From Artemia franciscana (Eukaryota > Arthropoda > Branchiopoda > Anostraca > Artemiidae), in contig NW_027062698.1 in NCBI RefSeq assembly GCF_032884065.1, positions 653,154-717,153 on the forward strand: 64,000 bases of DNA. Direction: 5' to 3'. Position 1 is the first letter of the stretch. The number at the start of each line of letters is the position of its first letter. The translations under genes and the position numbers were made by a program. The notes under the pieces were generated by a model. It did no database searches, was not told where the DNA came from, and saw nothing but the letters and a program-made list of their open reading frames with translations. Positions 23,985 through 36,150 of this stretch are shown in pieces.

Positions 23985-24060
23985 CCATTATGTCTATAAT
24001 GGACATGTCTATTATGTCTATTATGTCTATCTATGTCTTAGGGACATTCAGTTTGTCTTT
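23985..24060. repeat. short TATGTCTAT tandem repeat
   Basis: Several copies of TATGTCTAT/TATGTC and of the phrase TTAGGGACATTC occur within 75 bp, at the right margin of the 430-bp array. Probably slippage. Confidence 0.7.
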
Positions 24061-24894
24061 AGGGACAAACCCCCCACATTGATGCAATTGGCCCATTACG
24101 CTTTAAAACTAAATGTTGCTCTAAAGGTACTGTGTTTTTGGTTGCCAATAAGACACCTCTGCAATATATCGAGACCGACTGGGGTTCTTAAGGTGAAACT
24201 TTTGGGGATACTACTATCACTGCTTCAGCTCTTACAATCTAAATAAATAAAAAGAGTGTAAATGTATCCAGGTTTTCAAAGAGATAGAATCTTTTGGGAG
24301 TGATATTAATTTAATTTTTCGGGTCATTCTCAGAAGCGATAAAATTAAATTTAAAATACTGTTTGTGTCAGGAATAAAAATTGTTGAAAAGTTTCTCCAA
24401 CATACAAATAGCAACCAATACTAAGGATTCTTATTGAAGAAAACTGAAAAGATATACAATATTATTTCTTTACTGAAAACGAAATACGTTTGAAATGTTT
24501 TCACCTTTTTTACTTTATAAATGAAGATTACCAAACTTTAAGGAAGAAATGTCAGTATATGTCAATTAAAGTTACAATCCATGGTCATTTGTTTTTTTCT
24601 TTTTTTTTTTTTAGTAAAGCCCAAATTGTGTTCAGGCCTTGAGAAGGCAAAGAGGTTATAAGCCTTACTCATTATAATTTTTACTCGTTTTGAGTTGGAC
24701 TCGGCCACTTATTCTAATTCCTGTACGTTTTCAGTTTCATATACTTATTGATAGTGAGTTGTGTTAGTTTTACGCTTGGAAAATTATTTAACTTTATTTG
24801 TGCTCATTGTTGGCTTAATGGAGCTCATTACTTTTCTTTGAAAAATCTGTCTTGTGGAAAAAGTTTTTTAAATCAATTTTTATACAGACCTTGG
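24061..24894. other. unique-looking stretch with a paralogue split by family A copy 5
   Basis: No gene is seen. The part 24600-24890 (CCTTGAGAAGGC ... TTACTTTTCTTTGAAAAATC) is similar to 25550-25637 joined to 27314-27500 (TTTTGAGAAGGC ... TTACTTTTCTTTGAAAAACTC). The second copy is interrupted by the family A element at 25638-27313. Confidence 0.6.
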
Positions 24895-25260
24895 TCCTTC
24901 ATATAGAGGGAGTTGCCACAGTATCTCCAAAAGAGGTTCATTCGATTGGAAATTGAAAATTTTAGCGTCAATTTTAATAGTCAAAAGTGATTGAAAGGCA
25001 GCCAGCCACCCTCCCCCCCACCTCCCACACCCATTGTTTTCGCAAACTCATTCAATCAAAATTTGAGGTAACTATTTTGTTCAAAGGTTCATCAAGTGTG
25101 ACTTTGACGATAAGACCCCTCGCCCCATGTCCTCAGGGCTAAAGTTGTTGGTTACATCCTGGGGAAATATAAGGTTTATGTAGAAAGTATTTTCGTGCAA
25201 ACTTTGGAGGGGGCTCATTGGATTGGAAATAAGAAGTTCTACATCCGGATGCAGTTCTAC
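24895..25260. repeat. further unit of the 430-bp array
   Basis: It carries the same block order as 21325-23960: CATTCGATTGGAAATTGAAA, AGTCAAAAGTGATTG, CATTCAATCAAAATTTGAGG, TTTGACGATAAGACCCC and GGGGGCTCATTGGATTGG. It is separated from the main array by about 900 bp of other sequence. Confidence 0.7.
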
Positions 25261-25637
25261 ACTGCATCCGGTCGGAATTTAAAATAAGAAATCTGAACTA
25301 CGAGGTCCTTTTAAATAAAAGATTTGATTAAGATCCGATCACTTCTTCGTAAGTTAAAAACACCTAATTTTTTTTTAGAATTAACCCATTAAAAAATTTA
25401 CATTTTAATGAAAAAAATGACTGCCAATTTTCAGTTTAACATACATATTCTGATATTTATTCCTTAAAGTTTTAATAGCTTTGTATTTATTAAAGTAAAA
25501 AAAGTGAAAATATTTAAAATGTATTGTTATTTCAGTGAAGTAAAAGTTATATTCTGGTTTTGAGAAGGCATGGATGTTGTCTGTCCACCTCATATTAGTT
25601 TTTTTCTTGTTTTGAGTTTCAGTCGTTTTTTTCAGTT
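25261..25637. other. left flank of family A copy 5
   Basis: AT-rich, no gene. The segment 25445-25520 resembles 23080-23160 (TATTCCTTAAAGTTTTAATA in both), and 25550-25637 resembles 24630-24710. This indicates a segmental duplication that includes the array units. Confidence 0.5.
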
Positions 25638-27313
25638 AATTAAATAAAAAAAAAAAATATTTTAACGGAAAGTAAGGAGCGACATTAAAACGAACGTAAA
25701 TTACTCCGTATCTGAAAGGGGCTTTTCCTCCTCAACGCCCCGCTCTTTACGCTAAAGTTTGACCCTTTCTCTTAACTCTAATTTTAAAACAGTAAGAAAC
25801 TTTAGCGTAAAGAGCGGGGTGTTGAGATGGAAAAGCCCCTATCATATACGGAGTAATTTCTGTTCGTTTTAAGTTTTAATGTCGCTCCTTACTTTCCGTT
25901 AAAAATAATTGTTTTTTTTTTATTTAATTTTTGGAGGTTTATGAATTAATGCATGTTTTGATCTTGGCTCTCCGCACATAAATAATTAAATCGAAATTTG
26001 CATATTAATTAATTGCAATTAATTGGAAGATTTTTAGCAAAAAGAAGCGAAGGAGGAGGCCTAGTTGCCCTACAAGTTTTTGATTACTTAAAAAAGTAAC
26101 TAGAACTTTAAATTTTTTACAAACATTTTCATTGGTAAAAATATACGTAACTTACGAATTAACTTACGTAACGAATCTCTAAATTTGTTTGTTTTTATTG
26201 CGTATATGAGGGGGTTCAACCCTCGTCGATACCTCGCTCTTTACACTAAAGCTTAGATTTTATCCCAATTCCTTAAGAATGACCTCTGAATCACAAAGGC
26301 CGTAGAATAAATAGTTGAAATGACTAAAAATACTTTAGCGTAAAGAGTGAAATATAACGAGGAGGTAAACCCCTCAAATGCGTAATAATTTTTGCTCGTT
26401 TTAAGTTTTAATGCTGCTCCTTACTTTCAGTAGAAAAAACTTTTCATATTTATTTTTTCATTTTTTTTTTCAAGTGAAGCTAGAAAATCCTGCGCCCTCT
26501 TCATTGAAATTCTCTTCCCCCATGACAAGTCTCTCCGTGGAAATATCCTCCCAGGTAACCCTTCACCCCTCAACTCTCCCCCCTAAACCTAAAAGATCCC
26601 CGTGAAAACGTCTGTACACTTCCCAGTAACCATTACTATACGTAATCACAGGTCAAAGTTTATAACTTGTAGCCCATCCCACGGGGACGGCGGGGGAGTA
26701 AGTCGTCCAAAAAGACATGGTTATAAGGTTTTTAGACTATGGTAAATAAAATGGCTATCTCAGAATTTTGATCTGGTGACTTTGGGAAAAAAATGAGCGT
26801 GGGAGGGGGCCTAGAGGCCCTCCAATTTCTTTGGTCACTTAAAAAGGGAACTAGAACTTTTAATTTCCGTAAGAAATAGCCCTTTCGCAAGATTCTGGGA
26901 CCACTCAGTCGATACAATCCCCCCTGGGAAAAAACAAAAACAACAACAAATAAACACGCATCAGTGATCTATTTTCTGGCAAAAAATGCGAAATTCCACA
27001 TTTTTGTAGATAGGAGCTTGAAACTTCTACAATAAGGTTCTCTTATACGATGAATCTGATGATGTGATTTTGTTTAATATTGTATGACTCTTAGGGGGTG
27101 TTTCCCCCTTTTTTCTAAAATGAGGCAAATTTTCTCAGGCTCTTAGCTTTTGATAGGTATAACTGATCTTGATGAAACTTGTATATTTAAAATCAGCATC
27201 AAAATGCGATTCTTTTGATGTAAATATTCTTATCAAAATTCCATTTTTTAGAGTTTCAGTTACTATTGAGCCGGGTCGCTCCTTACTACGGTTCGTTACC
27301 ACGAACTGTTTGA
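25638..27313 (+). mobile_element. family A element, copy 5 (full length)
   Basis: This 1,676-bp copy is complete. It starts AATTAAATAAAA after TT and ends CGAACTGTTTGA before TT. The palindromic module spans 25638-25929, AGTAAGGAGCGAC is subterminal at 5', and GTCGCTCCTTACT precedes the 3' hairpin. Its right flank (T then T) excludes an exact TA target duplication while agreeing with a T|T insertion. A paralogue of its flanks exists without the element at 24600-24890. Confidence 0.8.
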
Positions 27314-29340
27314 TTCATTGTAATTTCTGTTCTTTTTTAGTTTCATTTATTTATTGAGGCTGATTTGTGGTAGTTTCACACTTGAAAGTTATTTGACTTT
27401 ATATCTGCTCATTTGGTTTGGTTTAATTAAGAATATATTTACTTTTCTTTGAAAAACTCGTTTTGTGGAATAAGTTTTTTAAATTAGTCGTATAGAAGAA
27501 ACAGGGGAAACACAAATAAAAATCTGATTTTTTTTTGGTTCTATGCTAAGGTGTTTTGACTTTTTTTATTATTTTATCCACGTAAATATTTTCTTTCACC
27601 TGTTTAAAATCATTTTTTATTGGAAGGCTCACCCATTTATCAACCTGTTCGTTTCATTTTAGAGATATGTTTGATAGGACTAGAGGACAAACCAGCTCCA
27701 AGCTGATTTCAGGAAAATTTTCACCTGTCTTTTATATAGCGTATCTTTGCAATAGCCTACAAGAGGCTCTTCATTGAAAAGGGTGCGAAATCCCTTGGAG
27801 CCATAGATATTATGTTATACATGGGAGCATATTTTAAGATGCTATTGTTACATTGATTAAATTGGGTATCTTCAAATTTCGGTTTGAAATTTTTTTAGCT
27901 ACAAGAGCGTATGGGGTCAGAACCATTATTAGGGCGAATGGGTGAACGGAATAGTGGCCCAAAACACCGTGGCTTATGGGGAAGGGAGGGGGGTTCCATG
28001 GCTTGGGAACTCTCCAGTTTGATCCAACTTATAACTTTAATTCGGTTTTCTTTGTTAATATTTAAGTTAACAGGGGGATGTCTTAATTAATTTTGTCCGG
28101 GCACCACCAACCGTAGGAACGGCTCTGTTTGGGATACCAAGAGTTAACGGGGAATAGAGTAACTTCTGGTCGTTTTCAGAAATTGGAAAAGGCTTTAAGC
28201 TTCAAAACTTTGAAATAACGAGGGGGGATTTTGTATTTCTGTTTTACTCATTGTTCGACAATTGGTAATAATCTTGTGTTCATTGCTCAATTTAGCCAAT
28301 TTTTTTTTAGTCAGTTATCATATATTTTGGAAAAAAAGATAATAGTTCTGTTGATACCTCGGAAACTCATAAAATATTTAGAAGATATAGAACAAAAAAA
28401 ATTGATACTAGCAATTTTTAGGAACTAAATTATTGACATTAAAAGTCCAAATGGAAATTTAGAGAATAGCCAACCTATGCATTTACAAAATAACCGTGTT
28501 ACGTATTTCAATATTTATATATTGGAATAAAAATTTAATGTAATTAAAAAAATGTAAAAATAGAAATTTACGTTAAATTAAATATAAAAAATGTATTTCT
28601 ATTTTATATATTTAAATACATAGATATATTTAATTACATTTCTAATCCTTTTGTTAAGTGTTTTATTTCTAGAATAGCGTGTTAACAAAATAAATAACAT
28701 ATTTGTCTTGAATCAACTTATTAAAAGCTTAAGCATAACCAAAAACTTAAAGCAAGCTTCCCTTTTTTTTAGTAAGTATCAAAACGATGCTTGCTATTAG
28801 AAAGTTATTGAACTTTTTTCTATTCTTTTGAGCAGATGGTATAAAATTAGATAAGGAAACATCGCATAAAATGAGAAACTTTGCCAAAGATAGCCTTAAA
28901 CAAATATTTATTCCACATGACTGTCTTTCTATCTAGTTAGCATCTAGTTTTTATGTATTTGTCATACGGCTGAAATAGCCTTTTTAATATTTTGCTTAAA
29001 CATTTCGTCACAGAAAGTAAATAAGATAACTTTAATGAAATAGCTCACTAGTCGTTAAGATGATAATTTTAGTTCATTAAAAAAAAAAATCCCCGCTCAG
29101 CAAAAGTATTGCTTAAAAATTTCGCCGCAAAAAGTAAATAAAATAACTATAATGAACTAGCTGACAAGTCGTTAAGACGATATTTTTAGTTCCTTTGAAA
29201 AAAAAGTCCCTGCACAGCAAAAGTATTACTTTTAGTGCAACTCGGTGCTGGTTGCTTAAATTTACTGAAAGTAGTTTGTATACTACACAGCGATGTTTTG
29301 ATTTGTCATAAAGTCAATAGTATTTATTATCTTCCTATTT
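27314..29340. other. unannotated stretch
   Basis: 27314-27500 is the right half of the duplicated segment described at 24600-24890. Beyond it no gene is recognised. 28500-28660 is extremely AT-rich and partly self-complementary. The 65-codon frame at 28231 shows no motif. Confidence 0.4.
28991..29229. repeat. two tandem copies of a 117-bp unit
   Basis: The blocks GCTTAAACATTTCG/GCTTAAAAATTTCG, AAAGTAAATAA, TAGCT...AGTCGTTAAGA and CAGCAAAAGTATT recur 117 bp apart at about 85% identity by eye. Non-coding. Confidence 0.8.
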
Positions 29341-29730
29341 CGTTGATAACCTTTTGTCACGTCAGCCGTCGAAGTAAAGACCTGTTAAATGATCATTGTC
29401 AATTTCCGAATTCTCAGTTTTAAGCTCTTGCATGATTTGATACGTTTCTCCGGCAATTTTGTTCTTATCAATCACTAAAGGTGTATCCGATTCAAAGACA
29501 AGACCTACGTTCTGCAGAACATTAGGATCAAGTCAACGGTCCAGGTTTGTAGTCGTAGTCCTCAGGTTCAGATTTCTTTATCCTCATACATTGCCTCATC
29601 ATCTTCTAATAGCGTTAATGTTGACAAAGTCTCGTCATCATCAGGCTTCGATAAGTAGGACTGAGAACTACGAAGAAATTTTTTGTCTTCCTTTCAGCAC
29701 GTGACTGGAGCTTTATGGATTCCAAGTCTT
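29340..29730 (-). pseudogene. broken unrecognised ORF, possibly transposon-derived
   Basis: The minus strand reads as a broken protein with acidic stretches: SYLSKPDDDETLSTLTLLED, DEAMYEDKE, then after frame changes SEPEDYDYKPGPLT, NVLQNVGLVFESDTPLVIDK and NKIAGETYQIMQELKTENSE, ending LTGLYFDG followed by a stop and RDKRL. The phrase LYFDG-x-RDK resembles a motif I associate with transposon-derived proteins in arthropods, but I cannot name the family with confidence. At least three frame or stop defects mean that it is not functional as it stands. Confidence 0.35.
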
Positions 29731-29875
29731 TATTGATTTCTTGCAAATTTAGCCATTCAGTACAAAGTAGGCGCTTTGGATTCTGATCATCAAGCTATGT
29801 TTGTTCCTTAAAGTGGGATCTTGGATTACTTTGTGAAATTGCCGTCTGTAAACGTGGAACCCTTACAAACTGCTA

Positions 29876-31044
29876 TCAAATAGTTTGTCTTAACGAACTG
29901 TAATTGAAAAGTGACTCGTCACCAGAGTAACCGAAACTCTAAAAAACGGAATTCTAATATAAATAGGTACATCATAACAAACGGATTTTAATACTGATTT
30001 CGAATATATATTTTTCATCATGTTTAGTCTTGCTCATCAAAAGCTACGAGCCTGAGAGTATTTCCCTTATTTTCAAGAAAAGAGGGAAGCACCCCCTAAA
30101 AGTCATAAAATCCTAATGAAAATAACACGATTATATTCAGCGCATCAAATAACCCAACTGTAGATGATTCAAGATCCTATCTACAAAAATGTGGAATTTT
30201 GTGATTTTTGCCAGAAAAAAAATCATGAATGTGTTTTTATTTTTTTTCTTTCCAGGGGTGATTGTATCGACCCAGGGGTCTCTGAATAGCTTGAGAGGGC
30301 TCATTAGAACGGAAATTAAAACATCTACTGCCCTTTTTAAGTAGCAAAAAAATTGGAGCGCCACTAGGGCCCCACCCACGTTAATGTTTTCTCAAAGTCA
30401 TCCAATCAAAATTATGAGGTATCAATTTTGTTCAGCATAGTCAAAAATCTAATAACTATGTCTTTGAAGATGAGTTGATCCCCACAGTCACCAGAGGAAG
30501 GGTTGCAAGTTGGGAGCTTTGCCCATTGCTTATATACAGTATTGGTTATTGGGAAGTATACAGACATTTTCAGGGAGTATTTTTTCTGATGTGGGGGGGG
30601 AGGGTCGAATGGAAAAGGTTACCGCGGAGGATCTTTCCATGGAGGAATGTTTCTTAGGGGAACGGAGTTTCCATGAAGGGGCGTCAGATTTCCGAGAATT
30701 ATTTTAAAAAACGATCAGAAATTGAGTCAAAAACATTTTCTTTTCAACTGAAAGTAAGAAGCAGCATAAAAACTTAAAATTTACAGAAATTATTATGTAT
30801 ATGAGAGGGCTCGCCCCTCGTCAGTACCTTTCTCTTTATGCTAAAATTATTTAATAATTTCATAAGAGCTATTTATTTTAACTAAACGCAATTGGTTATT
30901 CAGGGATATTGTTCTTCAAGAACTGGAACAAAATTCGAACTTTAGCGTAAAGAGCGCAATATTGACGAGGGTGCAAACCGCCTCATATACGTAATGATTT
31001 TTCTTCACTTTAAGCTTTTATGTTGCTCCTTGATTTCAGTTGAA
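29876..31044 (-). mobile_element. family A element, copy 6 (degraded, truncated)
   Basis: Minus orientation. The left end TCAAATAGTTTGTC...AACGAACTGTAAT is a decayed hairpin end. The body blocks (AACCGAAACTCTAAAAAACGG, CATCAAAAGCTACGAGCCTGAGA, CTATCTACAAAAATGTGGAA) are clear. The copy stops at about 31044 in the second internal module, before the outer palindromic end. It is more divergent than copies 1-5. Confidence 0.7.
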
Positions 31045-31510
31045 GTCCTCCAATCACTTTCAACTATTAAAAAGGGAACTGGAACTTGAAATTTCAAATC
31101 AAATGAGCCCCTTTCAAAATTTCTCTGACAACTTCATCTATATGAAGTACCCTGGAATAAAGAATAACAAAAAAAGATAAATAAAATAGGGAATTCATTT
31201 TATGCATATCACTCTTTACTTAGCAGTGCTATTATCCTGTCTATGAAATACCGCTCAAATAAAAATAAACACTTCCCTGCTTTGAAATTTTGATGCGTTA
31301 ATACCTCTTTTATTAAATAAAAGTGGCATTATGTATTCTGACCCTCTTCATGTTAGCCGTTTGGAGGGAGACTGTACCAACTACTACGCTTTGACGTTTG
31401 GTGCTCCTGATCCCCAGTTTGATTCAAAAAAAAATTAATCGTAAAAAAACACCCTGAGTCTTGGCTATTCTATTTTTAACATCTTCACTGCTCCCACCGT
31501 CTTTATTAAT
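31045..31510. other. short fragment of the 430-bp array unit and unrecognised sequence
   Basis: 31045-31115 is the reverse complement of the array block GGAAATTGAAAGGGC...AGTCAAAAGTGATTGGAGG. The remaining 400 bp are unrecognised. Confidence 0.5.
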
Positions 31511-33618
31511 AATGAAATAAAAAAAAAAAACAAGTTTTCTCAACTGAGAGTATGGAGCAACATTAAAAATTAAAGCTAACAGAAATTATTGTGTATAAGA
31601 AAAAAGTTGTCTCCTCCTCGACGCACCACTCTTTACGCTAAAGTTTGTTATTTTTTTTTAAAAGTAGAATTGCGAGAAAAATTCAAACTTTAGCGTAAAG
31701 AGCTGGGAGTTGAGGAGGGGATAACCCCTTTCATATACGGAATAATTTCTAATCGTTTTAAGTTTTAATGTCGCTTCTTACTCTCAGTTGAGAAAGCTTG
31801 TTTGTTTTTTTATTTAGTTTCTAAAAGTTTTTGAATTAATGCATGTTCTGATTTTGGCTCGTTGTACATGAATAATTAAAACGAAATTTTAATATATTTT
31901 TTTGACTAAATGGCCTTCTCATAGTTTCGACCGGACGATTTTGATAAAAGAAGGGCTAGGGGGGGGAGACCTACCTGCCCTCTAATTTTCGGTTACTTCA
32001 AAGGCAGCTAGAACATTATATTGTTTAACAAACGTTTTTATTAGTAATAAATACGCGTATTTTATGAATTAACTTACGTAACGAACTTCTATATTTGTAT
32101 ATTTTTGTTACGCATATAAGAGTATTTATTTCCTCCTCAATAGCTTGCTCTTTACGCTAAAGTATGTTTAGTAAATTCATCTATTTATTCTACGGCCTTT
32201 GTGATTCAGGGGTCATTTTTAAAGAACTAGGAAAAAATTTAAGCTTCAGTGTAAAGAGAAGGGTATTGAAGAGGGGGTTAACCCCCACATAAACGTAATA
32301 AAAATATACATATATAAATGTCCGTTACTTAGCCCTCAGTTAATTCTTAAGTTACCCATATCTATTACTAATAAAAACAATCGTAAAAAAAATCTAGTTA
32401 CCTTTCTAAGTCACCAAAAATTGGAGGGCAATTAGGCCTCCTCCACCACTCTTTTTTTACAAAATCGTCCGATTAAAACCATGAAAAGGCCATTTATCCA
32501 AAACAATAAAATTTAAATTTCGTTTTAGTTATTCATGTGTGGCGAGCAAAAATCAAAACATACATTAATTCAAAAACGTTCAGAAATCAATTAAAAAAAC
32601 AAACAAGATTTTCAACTGAAAGTAAGCAGTGAAATTAAAACTTAAAACGAACAGAAATTATTCTGTACATGAAAGGGGTTGTCCCCTCATCAATTCCCCT
32701 CTCTTTAAGCTAAAGTTTCTTATTGCTGCTCCTTACTTCCAGCTGAAAAAACTTTTTTTTGTTTATTTTTCATTGCCTTTTTAAAATAATGCTAGAAAAC
32801 CCTGTGCCCCCTTCATGGATAATCTCTTTCCTCATGATAAATTTCTCTATGGAAATATCCCCCACGTAAACTTCTCCGCCCAGTCCCCCCCCCCTAAACG
32901 TGAAGACATCCCTCTGAAAACATCTGCACACTTCCAAATAATCATTACTATATATAAACAATGGCCAAAGTTTGTAACTTGCAGCCCCTCCTCCGGGGAC
33001 AGTGGGGGATTAAGTTGTCACCAAAGACCTAGTTATTAGGTTTATCGACTACGTTGAGTAAAATGGCTATCTCAAAATTTTCATCCGGTGACATTAGGAA
33101 AAAAGAGCGTGGGAGGGTGCCTAGGTACCCTTCAATTTTGGTCACTTAAAAATAGGCACTAGAAGTTTTAATTTCCGTTAGAATGAGCCCTTTTGCGACA
33201 TTCTAGGATCATTGGGTAGATACGATCACCCCTGAAATAAAAAAATAAAAAAAAAATAACACGCATCTGTGATCTGTCTTCTGGCAAAAAATACAAATTA
33301 CCACCTTTTGGTAGGTTGGATTTTTAAACTTCTATAGTAAGGTTATCTGATATCTCGAATCTGACGATATGATTTTCGTTAAGATTCTATGACTCTTAGG
33401 GGGTGTTTCAACCTATTTTCTAAAATAGGGCAAATATTCTGAGGCTTGTAACTTTTGATGGGTAAGTAAACTTGATGAAACTTGTATATTTAACATCAGC
33501 ATGAAAATATATTTCTTTTAATTTGACTATTGGTATCAAAATTGAGTTTTTTTTTAGTTTTGGTTACTATTGAGCCGAGGTCGCTCCTTACTACAGTTCG
33601 TTACCATGAACTGTTTGA
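31511..33618 (+). mobile_element. family A element, copy 7 (longest copy)
   Basis: A 2,108-bp copy. It starts AATGAAATAAAA after T and ends TGAACTGTTTGA before T. The palindromic module spans 31511-31819, a second module lies at about 32090-32310, and a third partial module at about 32600-32760 makes it longer than the others. The 3' hairpin has one mismatch (CAGTTCGT/ATGAACTG), and the subterminal repeat is GGTCGCTCCTTACT with an extra G upstream. Non-coding. Confidence 0.75.
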
Positions 33619-33729
33619 TACTACCAAGGCTAGTTGAACTGTTTACTTGATCAAAATTTTCGCTACCTAACGTCATCATTTCATCTTCATTTATTCCTAG
33701 TATGCGGTTTAGTCTCAGTACCATTAATT

Positions 33730-36150
33730 TGCAAACCTATTCTAGCACCCGAAACTCGAAAAGCGTCTTAAAATTAATGTAAAAATTATCAGCATAATCT
33801 AAGTCAAGGAAAGTTTTTCCTCTCCGTTGAATTTCCTGTTCTCCTTTTGCCTTTTTTGTGCTCCTTAACCCTTCAGCCATCAAAATGATGCAAACAAAGG
33901 TTGATAGATCATACCCCTGCTTAACTCCAGATTTAATATGAAACCAGCTGATAGTCTCATTTCCTACCTTAACTGGTGCATTTTTCTCGTAAATGCTACT
34001 AATCACTTGAATTTCTTTTTCCGACATATCATACAAGAATAAAACATTTGCTGAAGCTATTCTATTAACAAAGTCAAAAACTTATATAATCGGTGAAACT
34101 CAAAACTATAGGTGTTTGATAACATGGGCACTTCTTAAATATTCACCTAAGAGAAAAAAAATTGGACAACAAATTTTCTATCCTTTCTAAGACCACACTG
34201 TTCTTTTCTCCTAACTTTGTTTGCAACATCTCTCAGTCTAAGAAGTATCTAAGTACCAAGTACTTTGCTATATTTAGAGACCAGGCTATTGCCTCCATGA
34301 TCACCACACTCAATCTTACCACCTTTCTAATACAGTGGTTTGATTAGGGTTTTCCTGAAATCGCCAGGTACTTCTTCTTTTTCAAAATCATATTCATAAA
34401 TTTTGGTTGTCTATTTCCGACCTCTGAGCAACCAAATATATATAAAACTTTCTTACCAAACTATGAGCAGCTTAGAAATTTTCTTTTTTCATTCTTTTAG
34501 CACTATCGCTAATTCTTTGTCACAAAACAAATTCACATCCAAGGTATCACAAACTTTTTCGTTTTCCTCTATATCTTTTCCTGTAACTTTATTTTGGTTT
34601 AGCACATTCTCAAAATGTTCTGTTTATCTCTCTTTTTCTTTCCTTATCCCTAATTGTGGCCCCCTTCTGGTCTTTTAGTGGGACAAGTCTGGATAGACTT
34701 CTTCCTCTCAATGTATGAATATGCCAGCACAATATTTTAATATTATGCCGTCTAGCTGCGTTGTTTAGATCCTTGTCAACTTCATATATGGTTTTCACAT
34801 CACAGTCCCTTAATTCCTATCCTAGTGCTTTCTCCACTTTCTTTAAACTTCTCTTGTTTTCATATGATCCATCACAAAGATGAATCTTGTATAGGTCTCT
34901 CCTCCTCTTTATTAAACATAAAGATTTTTCACTAATATTCATAGCTACATTCTTAACTTTCTTCCCTAAGACACCGTCAGCAAGCTAAAAACTTATTTTC
35001 CTAAAATCATACCATCCATCCTCTACAATGTCAAATTTTAAACTCTCTAGTTTAGTATTCAACTGTTCCTGAAAAACTTTTCTTAAATTCTCATCCTGGA
35101 GTCTACCAGCGTCAAATCTTCTGAGCCTTCTTAAATTTCAGCTTTAAGTAGACCCTACGCCCTAATAGATTGTTATCTTTACTTTTAACATCAATAACAA
35201 CACTCCAGTATACTCTTGTATTAATCTTGCCAGTCTTCAGTTTACAATAGCAAAATCAATTTGGTTTTCCGTCTTACAATCACATGAATACCTAGTTAAC
35301 TGGTAGGCCTTCTTAAGGCCAAATACTGCATTGGTTACAACTAGATTGTTATGCATACACAATTGCAGCAGTTTGTACCCATTACTTTTTTCTTTTACTA
35401 CAAAAATTTTACTTAGGCTAAGATACCTTCAGTCCTATTTTTACCAGCCTGGGCGAAAAAATATCCAAAAAACACCTCATTTCTACCTGGAACCCTGTCT
35501 ATTTGCTCCTGTAATTATGAGCACAATTCATCTGAGTCACTACTATCTCCCTCAGTTAGTTCTACAGGGGCATATATTGCTATAGCACATACTCTGCAAT
35601 TTTTAGTCATAAAATTGGCCATAAGTATTCTATTATTAATACCTTCTCAGCCTAAACAAGACTTTGCAGCTTTCTTATTCATTATGAGCTTTACTCCCTG
35701 TCTATGCATCCCATCCATACTGCCTAAGTAAATAAATTTTTCATAACCTCATTTCATTCATCCTACCTCTTGGATATGAGTTTTTGAAACTACTAATAAG
35801 TTAAGCTTAAGTCGTTTGAATTTGTTAGTCAAAATCCCAGCAAAATTATGTTAAACGTCGTAACATTCCAAGTTCTAATGATCATATTCTTTAAATTACT
35901 TAAATTATTTTGGCCTCAGGATAAGTAATTGTCCCAGATACCAGTGCAATACAGGGACAAGCACATCTTCACAAGTCTGCACTGAGCTGCTTAAGCCGGC
36001 TTAGAACTGAAAATCAATAACTCCTTGGGCTCTCCATATGAATGAGGCTTTGTGCAATCCTGGGCCCATCTTGGTCACTACATGATTTTCAACACTTGGT
36101 GATACTCTTCTATCAACAAGCGTCAAAATAAAGCACAAAAAATCTCAAGA
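33730..36150 (-). pseudogene. RTE-like retrotransposon, degraded, minus strand
   Basis: On the minus strand the 5' region lies near 36150-35900, followed by a stop-riddled endonuclease (35900-35000; YKLLQLCMHNNLVVTNAVFG and CDCKTENQIDFAIVN are recognisable). Next come the linker (DEDLRKVF-like and LESLKFDIVEDGWYDF around 35080-35000, then DKDLNNAARRHNIKILCWH at about 34790-34730) and part of the RT at 34036-33737 (VKVGNETISWFHIKSGVKQG and LDLDYADN, where the second catalytic Asp of YADD has become Asn). It is a near full-length but inactive member of the same family as the copies at 2391 and 60080. Confidence 0.7.

Noticed and set aside
9141..33618. Family A as an LTR or TIR DNA transposon
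   Set aside because: The ends are neither direct nor inverted repeats of each other; only a subterminal 13-bp inverted repeat and a one-ended hairpin are shared, and no constant target duplication was found.
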